Shown: piece by piece, positions 7,528 to 15,881 of the stretch
How the letters are laid out: every line of letters starts with the position of its first letter
Position numbering within the stretch: the first letter of the stretch is position 1
Origin: Collinsella sp.
Lineage (GTDB): Bacteria; Actinomycetota; Coriobacteriia; Coriobacteriales; Coriobacteriaceae
Reading direction: 5' to 3'
NCBI GenBank assembly: GCA_018380195.1
Contig: JAGZUC010000029.1
Span: 1-27,657 of the forward strand
DNA length: 27,657 nucleotides
Notes under the pieces: generated by a model
Seen by the model: only the letters and a program-made list of their open reading frames with translations
What the model was told of the DNA's origin: nothing
Database searches by the model: none
Translations under genes and position numbers: made by a program

Positions 7528-9351
7528 ATGGACGCTGCGATTCAGTACATCTTGTACTTTGCCGTACTCGTCGTCCTGGCCGTTCCGCTCGGTCGGTTCA
7601 TGGCCCATATCATGGATGGTGAGCATACGTTCCTGTCGCCTGTGATTGCTCCTGTGGAGCGTGGCGTCTATCGTCTGCTTCGCATCGACGCGGCAGAACA
7701 GATGGGGCGTAGGCGCTATCTGGCGAGCGTGCTGGTCTTTTCGGGGATCGGCCTCGTGATTCTTGTGGCACTCCAGGCGCTTCAGTCCTTCTTGCCAGGC
7801 AATCCCCAGCACCTGCCGGGTGTGTCATGGGACCTGTCGTTCAATACGGCTGCTTCCTTCATAACCAACACCAACTGGCAGTCCTACTCCGGTGAGACCA
7901 CCCTGTCCTACCTTGTGCAGTTCATGGGTCTCACTGTGCAGAACTTCGTTTCCGCTGGCACCGGTATCGCGGTCATGTTCGCGCTGATCCGCGGCTTCCG
8001 TCAGGTCAAGGAGCAGGGTCTGGGTTCCTTCTGGGTCGACCTCACCCGCACCGTCCTGTATGTGCTCATCCCGCTGAACCTCGTGTTCGGCATCTGCCTG
8101 GCTGCCGGTGGCGTCATCTCCAACTTCCAGCCGGCTCAGAAGGCTGAGCTCGTAGAACCCGTCGCTGTTCAGCCTAATGCAGACGGCGGCTGGAGCGTCA
8201 TCGACGGCGCCCAGATTGAGGGCGACACGGTCAAGGTCGACGGCAAGGTTGTCGAGGGCGCGCGCGTGGTCACCGAGCAGTTCCTGCCCCAGGGTCCCGC
8301 GGCTCCTCAGGTCGCCATCAAGCAGTCCGGCACCAACGGCGGCGGCTTCTTCGGCGTGAACTCCGCCCATCCGTATGAGAACCCCAGTGCCTTCACCAAC
8401 ATCATCGAGATGACCAGCCTGCTGCTGATCCCGGCCGCCTGTTGCTTCGCCTTCGGTATCGGCGTCAAGAACACCAAGCAGGGCAAGGCCATCTTTGCCG
8501 CCATGTTCATCCTGCTGGTGATCTTCACCGGCATCATCGCCGTCAACGAGCATGCGGGCACCCCGCAGCTGGCCGATGGCGGAGCGGTCAATATCGAGAT
8601 GACCGACGGCCAGGCCGGCGGCAACATGGGGGGCAAGGAGAGCCGTTTCGGTATCGCCTCCTCTTCTACCTGGTCCGCTTTCACGACGGCTGCTTCCAAC
8701 GGCTCGGTTAACTCCATGCACGACTCCTACACCCCGCTGGGCGGTTTTGTCCAGATGCTCCAGATTGCTCTGGGCGAGGTCGTCTTCGGCGGCGTGGGCT
8801 GCGGCCTGTACGGCATGATCGGCTTCGCCATCCTCACAGTGTTCATCGCCGGCCTCATGGTCGGACGCACGCCTGAGTTCCTGGGCAAGAAGATCGAGCC
8901 GGGCGAGATGCGCTGGGCAGTTGTCCTGTGCTTGGCAACTCCGTTTGCCATTCTGGTGTGCTCGGCCATCGCCTGCATGGTGCCCGGTCTTGCCGACCAG
9001 CTCAACAATGGTGGCGCGCACGGCTTCTCCGAGGCGCTGTATGCCTTCACCTCATGCGGCGGCAACAACGGCTCGGCGTTTGCAGGCATGAACTGCAACA
9101 TTCCCTGGATCAACGTCATGCTCGGCCTCGAGATGCTGTTCGCCCGCTTCATGCCTATCATCGGTACGCTGGCTATCGCCGGCTCGCTGGCCAAGAAGGG
9201 CAAGGTCGCCGAGAGCGCCGGTACCCTGTCTACCACTAACGGCATGTTCGTATTCCTGCTCGTGTTCATCGTTCTGCTGATCGGTGCCCTGAGCTTCTTC
9301 CCGGCCCTGGCGCTTGGCCCCGTTGCCGAGTTCTTCCAGATGATTGCGTAA
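7528..9351 (+). CDS. kdpA: K+-transporting ATPase subunit KdpA (K+ channel-like subunit)
   Basis: This 607-residue polytopic protein takes up K+ for the KdpFABC pump. It resembles Trk/KtrB channels in having several pore loops; visible ones are TNTNWQSYSGETTLSY (from about residue 113), GTNGGGFFGVNSAHPYENP (about 268) and TSCGGNNGSAF (about 508). Length is slightly above the usual 560, with an extended loop around residues 205-255 that is rich in charged residues and Val. The start is the ATG 3 bp after kdpF. It stops 16 bp before kdpB. Confidence 0.97.
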   Translation: MDAAIQYILYFAVLVVLAVPLGRFMAHIMDGEHTFLSPVIAPVERGVYRLLRIDAAEQMGRRRYLASVLVFSGIGLVILVALQALQSFLPGNPQHLPGVSWDLSFNTAASFITNTNWQSYSGETTLSYLVQFMGLTVQNFVSAGTGIAVMFALIRGFRQVKEQGLGSFWVDLTRTVLYVLIPLNLVFGICLAAGGVISNFQPAQKAELVEPVAVQPNADGGWSVIDGAQIEGDTVKVDGKVVEGARVVTEQFLPQGPAAPQVAIKQSGTNGGGFFGVNSAHPYENPSAFTNIIEMTSLLLIPAACCFAFGIGVKNTKQGKAIFAAMFILLVIFTGIIAVNEHAGTPQLADGGAVNIEMTDGQAGGNMGGKESRFGIASSSTWSAFTTAASNGSVNSMHDSYTPLGGFVQMLQIALGEVVFGGVGCGLYGMIGFAILTVFIAGLMVGRTPEFLGKKIEPGEMRWAVVLCLATPFAILVCSAIACMVPGLADQLNNGGAHGFSEALYAFTSCGGNNGSAFAGMNCNIPWINVMLGLEMLFARFMPIIGTLAIAGSLAKKGKVAESAGTLSTTNGMFVFLLVFIVLLIGALSFFPALALGPVAEFFQMIA

Positions 9352-9367
9352 AGGAGGGCGCAGATTT

Positions 9368-11428
9368 ATGGCTATGCAAAAAGACATGATGAGCCGCGCG
9401 GTCCGCGACTCGTTTGCCAAGTTGGATCCTCGCGTCCAGATTCAAAACCCGGTCATGTTCCTGGTGTGGCTTTCCGCCGTCATGACCTCTGTCCTGGCCG
9501 TCGCTTCCATCTTCGGTGTGCAGGACGCGGGTGTGCCCACCTACTATGTGGTCGCCATCGCGGTCATCCTGTGGCTCACCGACCTGTTCTCGAACTTCGC
9601 CGAGGCGCTTGCCGAGGGCCGCGGTAAGGCTCAGGCCGATTCCCTGCGTGCGGCCAAGAAGGATGTCGAGGCCCATCGCATCGAGTCCGTTGAGGACAAG
9701 GAGCACTTCACCGTCGTTCCCGGCACCGAGCTCACGCGCGGCGACCTGGTGATCGTACGCGCCGGCGAGCAGATTCCCGGCGACGGCGACGTCATCGAGG
9801 GCGCTGCCTCCGTTGACGAGTCCGCCATCACCGGCGAGTCCGCCCCCGTGGTCCGTGAGGCCGGCGGCGACCGCTCTGCCGTTACCGGCGGTACCACGGT
9901 GCTGTCCGACTGGATTGTCGTCAAGATCTCCAGTGAGCCCGGCCAGAGCTTCCTGGACAAGATGATCGCGATGGTCGAGGGTGCCGCGCGCAAGAAGACC
10001 CCTAACGAGATCGCTCTGGAGATCTTCCTGGTGGCCCTCTCCATCGTCTTTATCCTGGTCACGCTGGCCCTGTATTGTTACTCCTGCTTCTCGGTCGGTC
10101 TTAACGACATGGACAACCCCACGGCCGTGACCACGCTCGTGGCGCTGCTCGTGTGCCTGGCTCCCACTACCATCGGCGCCCTTCTGTCCGCCATCGGCAT
10201 CGCCGGCATGAGCCGTCTGAACGAGGCTAACGTGCTGGCCATGTCCGGCCGCGCCATCGAGGCCGCCGGCGACGTCGACATCCTCATGCTCGACAAGACC
10301 GGCACCATCACCCTGGGTAACCGCCAAGCCGCCGAGTTCATCCCGGTCGACGGCATCGATCCCGCGGAGCTGGCCGATGCCGCCCAGCTTTCCTCGCTGG
10401 CCGACGAGACCCCCGAAGGCCGTTCCATCGTCGTGCTCGCCAAGGAGCAGTTCGCTCTGCGCGGCCGCACGCTCGAGGATAAGGGTATGGAGTTCATCCC
10501 CTTTACCGCGGCGACCCGCATGTCCGGTGTGAACTACGAGGGCAATGAGATCCGCAAGGGCGCTGCCGATTCCGTGCGCACCTATGTGGAGGCAGCCGGC
10601 GGCGTGTTCTCCCAGGAGTGCGACGAGGCCGTCGAGCGCATCGCCAAGGCCGGCGGCACCCCGCTGGTCGTGACCAAGAACTGCCGCGTGCTGGGCGTTG
10701 TGTACCTCAAGGACATCATCAAGTCCGGCGTTAAGGAAAAGTTCGCCGACCTGCGCAAGATGGGCATCAAGACCATCATGGTGACGGGCGACAACCCGCT
10801 CACCGCCGCGGTAATCGCCGCCGAGGCCGGCGTTGACGACTTCCTGGCCGAGGCCACCCCTGAAGGCAAGCTCGAGAAGATTCGCGAGTTCCAGCGTGAG
10901 GGGCACCTGGTCGCCATGACCGGCGACGGCACCAACGACGCGCCCGCTCTGGCCCAGGCCGACGTCGCCGTGGCCATGAACACGGGCACCCAGGCTGCCA
11001 AGGAGGCCGGCAACATGGTCGACCTCGACTCCAGCCCCACCAAACTCATCGATATCGTGCGTATCGGCAAGCAACTGCTCATGACCCGCGGCTCGCTCAC
11101 GACCTTCTCGGTCGCCAACGACGTCGCCAAGTATTTCGCCATCATCCCGGCGCTATTCTCGCCGATCTACCCCGGGTTGGACGCCCTCAACATCCTGGGG
11201 CTCACCAGCCCGTTGACTGCCGTGCTGTCCGCCATTATCTACAACGCGCTGGTCATCGTCGCGCTGATTCCTGCCGCCCTGAAAGGCGTGAAGTACCGCG
11301 AGCTTTCGTCCGGCCAGCTGCTGACCCACAACCTGCTGGTGTGGGGCCTGGGCGGTATTGTGGCGCCGTTCGTATTCATCAAGATTATCGACATGCTGCT
11401 GGCCTTGTTCGGCATTGGCATGATGTAG
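9368..11428 (+). CDS. kdpB: K+-transporting P-type ATPase subunit KdpB
   Basis: The 686-residue catalytic subunit hydrolyses ATP to drive K+ import. It has the actuator motif TGES (residues 155-158), the phosphorylation motif DKTGTIT with D309, and the hinge GDGTNDAPALAQAD. Membrane helices lie at the N-terminus, on either side of the catalytic domains and at the C-terminus. I chose ATG 9368 because AAGGAGG (9351-9357) overlaps the kdpA stop and sits at the right distance; an in-frame TTG at 9344 would start before that site. Confidence 0.97.
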   Translation: MAMQKDMMSRAVRDSFAKLDPRVQIQNPVMFLVWLSAVMTSVLAVASIFGVQDAGVPTYYVVAIAVILWLTDLFSNFAEALAEGRGKAQADSLRAAKKDVEAHRIESVEDKEHFTVVPGTELTRGDLVIVRAGEQIPGDGDVIEGAASVDESAITGESAPVVREAGGDRSAVTGGTTVLSDWIVVKISSEPGQSFLDKMIAMVEGAARKKTPNEIALEIFLVALSIVFILVTLALYCYSCFSVGLNDMDNPTAVTTLVALLVCLAPTTIGALLSAIGIAGMSRLNEANVLAMSGRAIEAAGDVDILMLDKTGTITLGNRQAAEFIPVDGIDPAELADAAQLSSLADETPEGRSIVVLAKEQFALRGRTLEDKGMEFIPFTAATRMSGVNYEGNEIRKGAADSVRTYVEAAGGVFSQECDEAVERIAKAGGTPLVVTKNCRVLGVVYLKDIIKSGVKEKFADLRKMGIKTIMVTGDNPLTAAVIAAEAGVDDFLAEATPEGKLEKIREFQREGHLVAMTGDGTNDAPALAQADVAVAMNTGTQAAKEAGNMVDLDSSPTKLIDIVRIGKQLLMTRGSLTTFSVANDVAKYFAIIPALFSPIYPGLDALNILGLTSPLTAVLSAIIYNALVIVALIPAALKGVKYRELSSGQLLTHNLLVWGLGGIVAPFVFIKIIDMLLALFGIGMM

Positions 11429-11440
11429 ACGGAGGTATGT

Positions 11441-12031
11441 ATGTTCAAAGGTATCGCATCGCGCGCACTTGGCGTGTTCGCGCTGTTTACCGTTGTCTGC
11501 GGTCTGGGCTATACGCTCGTCGTGACCGGCATCGCCCAGGTTGCGTTCCCGTATCAGGCGAACGGTTCGCTCATTACGGTCGACGGCAAGGTTGTGGGTT
11601 CCGAGCTCATCGGCCAGAACTTCGAGGATGAGGACCACATGTGGGGCCGCATCCAGAACGTGTCAATTATCGAAGGCGAAGATGGCGAGCTCATGGCGTA
11701 TGGTGCCCCATCCAACCTGTCCCCGGCGAGTGAGGAGTATCGGCAGCTTGTGGATGCGCGCGTGAAGAAGATCCGCGCCGCCAACCCCGATGCCGATATG
11801 GATGCTGTGCCCGTCGACCTGGTGACGTGTTCTGGCTCAGGGCTCGACCCCGAGATCTCCCCCGATGCCGCCGAGTACCAGGTACCGCGCCTGGCGAAGG
11901 CCACGGGCAAGAGCGAAGGCGAGGTTCGCGAGATCATCGCCCAGTGCACCAAGGGCCGATTCCTGGGCGTCTTCGGCGAGCCTACGGTCAACGTGCTCAA
12001 GGTGAACCTTATGCTGGACGGCGCGCTGTAG
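11441..12031 (+). CDS. kdpC: K+-transporting ATPase subunit KdpC
   Basis: This 196-residue protein has one N-terminal membrane helix (about residues 8-30) and an extracytoplasmic domain. The family stretches NGSLI, GSELIGQNF, and SGSGLDPEISPDAAEYQVPRLA are all present. KdpC is an accessory subunit of the pump. Start at 11441 behind GGAGG, 12 bp after kdpB. It is the last gene of the operon and is followed 63 bp later by the second hairpin repeat. Confidence 0.96.
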   Translation: MFKGIASRALGVFALFTVVCGLGYTLVVTGIAQVAFPYQANGSLITVDGKVVGSELIGQNFEDEDHMWGRIQNVSIIEGEDGELMAYGAPSNLSPASEEYRQLVDARVKKIRAANPDADMDAVPVDLVTCSGSGLDPEISPDAAEYQVPRLAKATGKSEGEVREIIAQCTKGRFLGVFGEPTVNVLKVNLMLDGAL

Positions 12032-12093
12032 GTGAGGGAGTGGCGGATGAGGGCATGACTGACTATCTGAGCCCTTAATTCCACCCCGCCCAT

Positions 12094-12172
12094 CAGTTGC
12101 AGTGGAATACGGACTGTTTTGGCTGTCAAAGGCCTTATCTACTCCGTATTCCACCGCAACTTTTTTGTGAGG
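12094..12172. repeat. Hairpin repeat, copy 2 (right flank of kdp)
   Basis: Arms at 12096-12113 and 12143-12160 (18 bp, one mismatch) enclose the same 29-nt loop as copy 1 at 3679-3756, and are followed by TTTTTT. The single arm mismatch is at a different place from copy 1, so the stem has drifted independently in the two copies. It may serve as the kdpFABC terminator. Confidence 0.9.
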
Positions 12173-12221
12173 GTCGGGATTGAAGGTGGGGAGTGCGAGC
12201 GAGTGCGAATGCGGCGGATAC

Positions 12222-12230
12222 TGATACGAT
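12222..12230 (+). promoter_or_regulatory. Candidate extended -10 for the flavin oxidoreductase gene
   Basis: TGATACGAT fits an extended -10 (TG-N-TACGAT) about 50 bp before the start codon. No clear -35 is present, which is tolerated by extended -10 promoters. Confidence 0.35.
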
Positions 12231-12279
12231 AGGTACGTTAGCAACTGCCGCCGAGCGGCTCAAACGAAAGGAACCCTGT

Positions 12280-14229
12280 ATGGAGTCTTCCGCCTATCCA
12301 ATGCTCTTTAGCCCGATCAAAGTCGGTACGACCGAGGTCAAGAACCGCGTCTTTATGCCGCCGGTATCTACCAACCTGGCCGATCATGGCTATGTGACCG
12401 ACGACCTGGTCGACCACTACCGCGCTCGTGCCAAGGGCGGCGTGGGTCTGATCATTACCGAGGTCGTGACGGTTGAGCCCACCTATACCTACCTGCCGGG
12501 CGACATGTGCTGCTACGACGACACGTTCATTCCCGGTTGGGAAAAGCTCGCCGCCGCCGTGCACGAGTATGGCTGCAAGATCATGCCGCAGCTCTTCCAT
12601 CCCGCCTATATGGCCTTCAACATTCCGGGCACGCCGCGTCTGATCGCCCCGTCCTTCGTGGGCCCGTCCTATGCCCGCGAGGCGCCGCGTCCCATCATGG
12701 TTGACGAGATTCACGAGCTCACGCACCAGTTTGGCGACGCTGCCGTGCGCATGCAGAAGGCCGGCGTCGATGGCGTCGAGGTCCATGCGGCCCACGCCCA
12801 CGGCATGCTCGGTGGCTTCTTGACCCCGCTCTACAACAAGCGTACCGACGAGTACGGCGGCTCGCTCGATGCTCGCATGCGCTTTTTGCTCGAGGTCATC
12901 GCCGAGATTCGCGAGCGCTGCGGCAAGGACTTCATCATCGACGTCCGCATCTCGGGCGACGAGTACACCGATGGCGGTCTGACCCTCAACGACATGATTT
13001 ATGTCTCGCGTCGCTTGGAGAAGGCCGGCGTCGACATGATCCACGTGTCGGGCGGCACCACCATCAAGCGCGGCTCCGCGATTCCCGCTGCCGGCACGCA
13101 GCAGGCCTCGCACGCCGCCTGCTCGCGTGAGATTAAAAAGCACGTCAACATTCCCGTCGCCACGGTCGGCCGCATCAACGAGGCATGGATTGCCGAGGAG
13201 CTGATCGAGGACGGCGCCGCCGACATCTGCATGATGGGCCGCGCCAACCTGTGCGATGCCGAGTTCTGCAACAAGGCGGCTGCCGGCAACGCCGACGAGA
13301 TTCGCCCCTGCATCGGCTGCCTGCGCTGCCTGAACGGCATCATGTTTGGCAAGCGCATCTCCTGCACTGTCAACCCGGACGTGGAGCGCGACGAGGCCGG
13401 TTACGAGCCTGCCGCCGAGGCTAAGAACGTACTGGTTGTGGGCGCTGGTCCTGCGGGCATGGAGGCAGCCTACATTGCCGCCAAGCGCGGTCATAACGTG
13501 GTGCTCGTGGATAAGCAGGACGAGCCGGGCGGCGAGATGCGCATCGCTGCCGTTCCGCCGGCAAAGCAGGAGCTCACCCGCGTGATCAAGTACCAGTATC
13601 GTCGTCTTGCCGAGGCTGGTGTGAAGTGTGTCTTTGGTACCGAGCTTTCGGCCGAGGACATCCAACGCGACTACGCCGGCTACGAGGTTGTCCTGGCCTA
13701 TGGCGCCGAGCCTATCGCTCCTGCCTTTATGCAGGGCTTTAAGCAAGTCATGACGGCTGACGACCTGCTGGGCGGCAACGCCTTTCCGGGCAAGAAGATC
13801 GTCATCGTGGGCGGCGGCACCGTCGGCTGCGAGACGGCCGACTATCTGGCTCCGCTGGTCAACGACCTGTCGCCGGCCAACCGCGACGTCACCGTCATCG
13901 AGATGACCAAGACGCTCGCCGCCAACGAGGGCGGCGCTGGCCGCGCAGTGCTCATCACGCGCATGCTCTCCAAGGGCGTCCACGTGCTGACCGAGGCAAA
14001 GGTGACCGAGATCACCGAGGACACTATCAGCTACGAGAAGGACGGCGAGATCCATACCATCACCGGTGCCGATACGCTGGTGCTTGCCATGGGCTATCGT
14101 CCCAATACCAAGCTGGCCGACGATCTGGCTGCAGCCGGTGTTGCCACCCACGTGCTGGGCGATGCCAACAAGTGCGGCAACATCCGCGATGCCATCGGCG
14201 ATGGCTACAAGGTTGCCTGCGAGCTCTAG
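12280..14229 (+). CDS. NADH:flavin oxidoreductase of the dienoyl-CoA/enoate reductase type
   Basis: A 649-residue three-part enzyme like FadH, enoate reductase and BaiCD/BaiH. Residues 1 to about 340 form an Old-Yellow-Enzyme TIM barrel binding FMN, with the active-site segment VHAAHAHG (H169, H172) and LYNKRTDEYGGS. A 4Fe-4S site is formed by C344, C347, C350 and C362. The C-terminal part has two dinucleotide folds, VVGAGPAGMEA (about 386) and IVIVGGGTVGCETA (about 507). Such enzymes reduce activated C=C bonds (enoates, dienoyl-CoA, bile-acid or aromatic enoates); the substrate cannot be told from sequence. The start at 12280 follows AAAGGA; the open frame extends upstream without a ribosome site. 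It stands alone, with no acyl-CoA genes nearby. Confidence 0.9.
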   Translation: MESSAYPMLFSPIKVGTTEVKNRVFMPPVSTNLADHGYVTDDLVDHYRARAKGGVGLIITEVVTVEPTYTYLPGDMCCYDDTFIPGWEKLAAAVHEYGCKIMPQLFHPAYMAFNIPGTPRLIAPSFVGPSYAREAPRPIMVDEIHELTHQFGDAAVRMQKAGVDGVEVHAAHAHGMLGGFLTPLYNKRTDEYGGSLDARMRFLLEVIAEIRERCGKDFIIDVRISGDEYTDGGLTLNDMIYVSRRLEKAGVDMIHVSGGTTIKRGSAIPAAGTQQASHAACSREIKKHVNIPVATVGRINEAWIAEELIEDGAADICMMGRANLCDAEFCNKAAAGNADEIRPCIGCLRCLNGIMFGKRISCTVNPDVERDEAGYEPAAEAKNVLVVGAGPAGMEAAYIAAKRGHNVVLVDKQDEPGGEMRIAAVPPAKQELTRVIKYQYRRLAEAGVKCVFGTELSAEDIQRDYAGYEVVLAYGAEPIAPAFMQGFKQVMTADDLLGGNAFPGKKIVIVGGGTVGCETADYLAPLVNDLSPANRDVTVIEMTKTLAANEGGAGRAVLITRMLSKGVHVLTEAKVTEITEDTISYEKDGEIHTITGADTLVLAMGYRPNTKLADDLAAAGVATHVLGDANKCGNIRDAIGDGYKVACEL

Positions 14230-14382
14230 TCAACCCCTTGTTGCGTGGGGGCAGGTTACTTTGCACCAACTTGGCGCATGTAAACCTGGCCCCATTGACG
14301 AGGTTTCCGCCATCCCAGGGCGGCTACATGGAGTAGCGCCCGTGCGCATCGATTCCCTCTCATAGATGTGCGGCACAAAGAA

Positions 14383-14413
14383 CCCCGAGCTCACACGAGC
14401 TCGGGGCCTTTTT
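14383..14413 (+). terminator. Rho-independent terminator
   Basis: A perfect 10-bp stem CCCCGAGCTC (14383-14392) with GAGCTCGGGG (14397-14406) closes a 4-nt loop and is followed by CCTTTTT. It would end the oxidoreductase transcript about 150 bp past its stop codon, leaving a long structured 3-prime region. Confidence 0.9.
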
Positions 14414-14435
14414 CGTCTGGATTGGGGACGCATAG

Positions 14436-14567
14436 CCGGACGAAAGCGTGTTGCGTTTGGCGTAAAACCATACGAAAGTGCAATTTGCGTCTTATTTCCG
14501 AACGTAAAACAGACGAAAACCGTTTACGTCTGCTTTAAATCCGTACGAAAACGGTTTTCGTCTTGCA
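14436..14567. repeat. Array of four degenerate palindromic units
   Basis: Units begin at 14436, 14468, 14498 and 14541, each with CC(G/A)NACG(A/T)AAA and, after a short centre, a complementary arm such as TTTGCGTCT, TTTACGTCT or TTTTCGTCT. The last unit has perfect 7-bp arms, ACGAAAA-CGG-TTTTCGT (14544-14560). Period is about 30-43 bp. The array sits just past the 3-prime end of the AAA+ ATPase gene, and its function is unknown. Confidence 0.65.
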
Positions 14568-14582
14568 GGGCAGTTGCCGTTT

Positions 14583-15674
14583 CTACAGTTCAACTTCCAG
14601 TTCGGCTTTGTGTTCGCAGAGGTAGTCGCGCATGTAGGGGATGGCAAATGAGACCTTGCCGTACGAAGGAGCCTCGATAATCGATTCTCTTAACAGGCGG
14701 CTGCGGACGGAGCTCACCTGTTGAGGCGTTTTGTTTAGGGCATCGGCAACCATGCTGGTCGAGCTCGTCTGCCCCAAAGACGCCATGCTCAGCAGATAAG
14801 CGATGCACGTGGGCGGAATGCGCTGCAGCGCGGGCTCAATCACCATGGCGCAGAAGCGTTCGCGTGCCGTTGCAATGCCACGCTCGGCTTCTTCTTCTCC
14901 AATAATCGCTGTATGTGCGCGTCTTGCCAACTGCCATGCGTAGTATCCAACGAGTTGGATCATGAAAGGATAGCCTTGCGTTGCCTCGGCAAGTTGGCCG
15001 GCAATACCTGGCTGCAACTCCATGCCAGACGCTTCAATGGTTTCCTCGAGGGAGTACGACACTTCGGTTACTGCCACAGCCTTCAGATCAAAGGGGAGGG
15101 CACGGCGCAAAAACGTAAGTGTCTTTCCGTTGATGATGCTTTCAATCATCGAAGGCAGCCCAGCAAAAACAAAGGCGATATCAAGGTCTTCGCCGATAAC
15201 CTGCTGAATCGCAATGGAGAGCGTTCGGACCTCATCGAGCTCTGCGTCTTGAACCTCGTCGAGAGTGATGAGCAGGCCATTTCCATTCTTGGATATTGTC
15301 TGTCTCATGGCGTCGCGTAGCGATGGGCCGATTCGCTCAATATCTATGCTGCCGATGGATATGCCAGCTACGGTGGGCTCAAATCTGGCGTGTTTGGCCT
15401 GGAATTTGGGCTGCAGCTGTTCGAGAATGCGCTGGCAAAGTCCCTCGGTTGCGACCTCTTTTATGACCGTCCAGCCATGGCTTTGCGCCAAACGTGAGCA
15501 CTCGTCAAGGAGGACCGTCTTGCCCGTTCCACGGACGCCGGCTATGCGCATTAGGCGCCCCGGGGCACCAGGCCCGTTGACGAGGCCCTCATTGAATTCT
15601 TCGAGCACATCTTCGCGGCCGATAATCGTGGGAGGTGTTTTACCTGCTGTGGGCTTAAAAGGGTTTGTTTGCAT
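14583..15674 (-). CDS. AAA+ ATPase, Orc1/Cdc6-like or archaeal-ATPase type
   Basis: A 363-residue ATPase with a box II-like IIGRED segment near residue 18, Walker A GVRGTGKT (46-53), Walker B LLITLDE (134-140), a sensor-1-like FVFAGLPS and a sensor-2-region stretch QGYPFMIQLVGYYAW. The C-terminal 90 residues look like a winged helix (TSMVADALNKTPQQVSSVRS). This matches the AAA_16/ATPase_2 group of prokaryotic ORC-like or archaeal ATPases, whose roles are mostly unknown. I chose ATG 15674 because AAAGGTGG lies 5 nt before it; a GTG at 15683 is in frame but lacks such a site. G+C is visibly lower than in the neighbouring genes and it is surrounded by repeats, which suggests acquisition. Confidence 0.85.
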   Translation of the reverse strand: MQTNPFKPTAGKTPPTIIGREDVLEEFNEGLVNGPGAPGRLMRIAGVRGTGKTVLLDECSRLAQSHGWTVIKEVATEGLCQRILEQLQPKFQAKHARFEPTVAGISIGSIDIERIGPSLRDAMRQTISKNGNGLLITLDEVQDAELDEVRTLSIAIQQVIGEDLDIAFVFAGLPSMIESIINGKTLTFLRRALPFDLKAVAVTEVSYSLEETIEASGMELQPGIAGQLAEATQGYPFMIQLVGYYAWQLARRAHTAIIGEEEAERGIATARERFCAMVIEPALQRIPPTCIAYLLSMASLGQTSSTSMVADALNKTPQQVSSVRSRLLRESIIEAPSYGKVSFAIPYMRDYLCEHKAELEVEL

Positions 15675-15690
15675 GTGAGCCACCTTTGCT

Positions 15691-15757
15691 CAAGATATAG
15701 CAAGATATAGCAAAGTATAGCAAGATATAGCAAAGTATAGTGAGATATAGCAAAGTA
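15691..15757. repeat. Seven 10-bp tandem repeats upstream of the AAA+ ATPase gene
   Basis: On the plus strand the units are CAAGATATAG, CAAGATATAG, CAAAGTATAG, CAAGATATAG, CAAAGTATAG, TGAGATATAG and a diverged CAAAGTAAGC. Read on the minus strand, toward the ATPase, several units carry TATACT or TATATC, so each could supply a -10 element. The array ends 17 bp before the ATPase start codon. Ten bases equal about one helical turn, so repeat gain or loss would keep sites in phase. Confidence 0.95.
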
Positions 15758-15881
15758 AGCGCTACTTGCGGGTTTTGCGGTGGTGCTATTTTCCAAATGC
15801 CGCGCGGATAAAGCGCTGGGCGAACAGCTTGTTGGCAACTCACGAGGGCTCGGGGTGCCAATTTGGGATGGAGTAGTGCTG

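Larger units (their letters stand above)
14230..14582. other. 353-bp intergenic stretch: three hairpins, a terminator and a palindrome array
   Basis: No gene is supported here. It holds a hairpin at 14247-14293 (GGGGGCAGGTTAC region pairing with GTAAACCTGGCCCC, with an inner TTGGCGCA stem), a second at 14318-14341 (GGGCGGCTAC with GTAGCGCCC), a strong terminator at 14383-14413 and the degenerate repeat array at 14436-14567. The genes on either side converge on it. Confidence 0.7.

Noticed and set aside
15691..15757. Regular repeats taken as a CRISPR array
   Set aside because: Units are 10 bp with no spacers and there are no cas genes.
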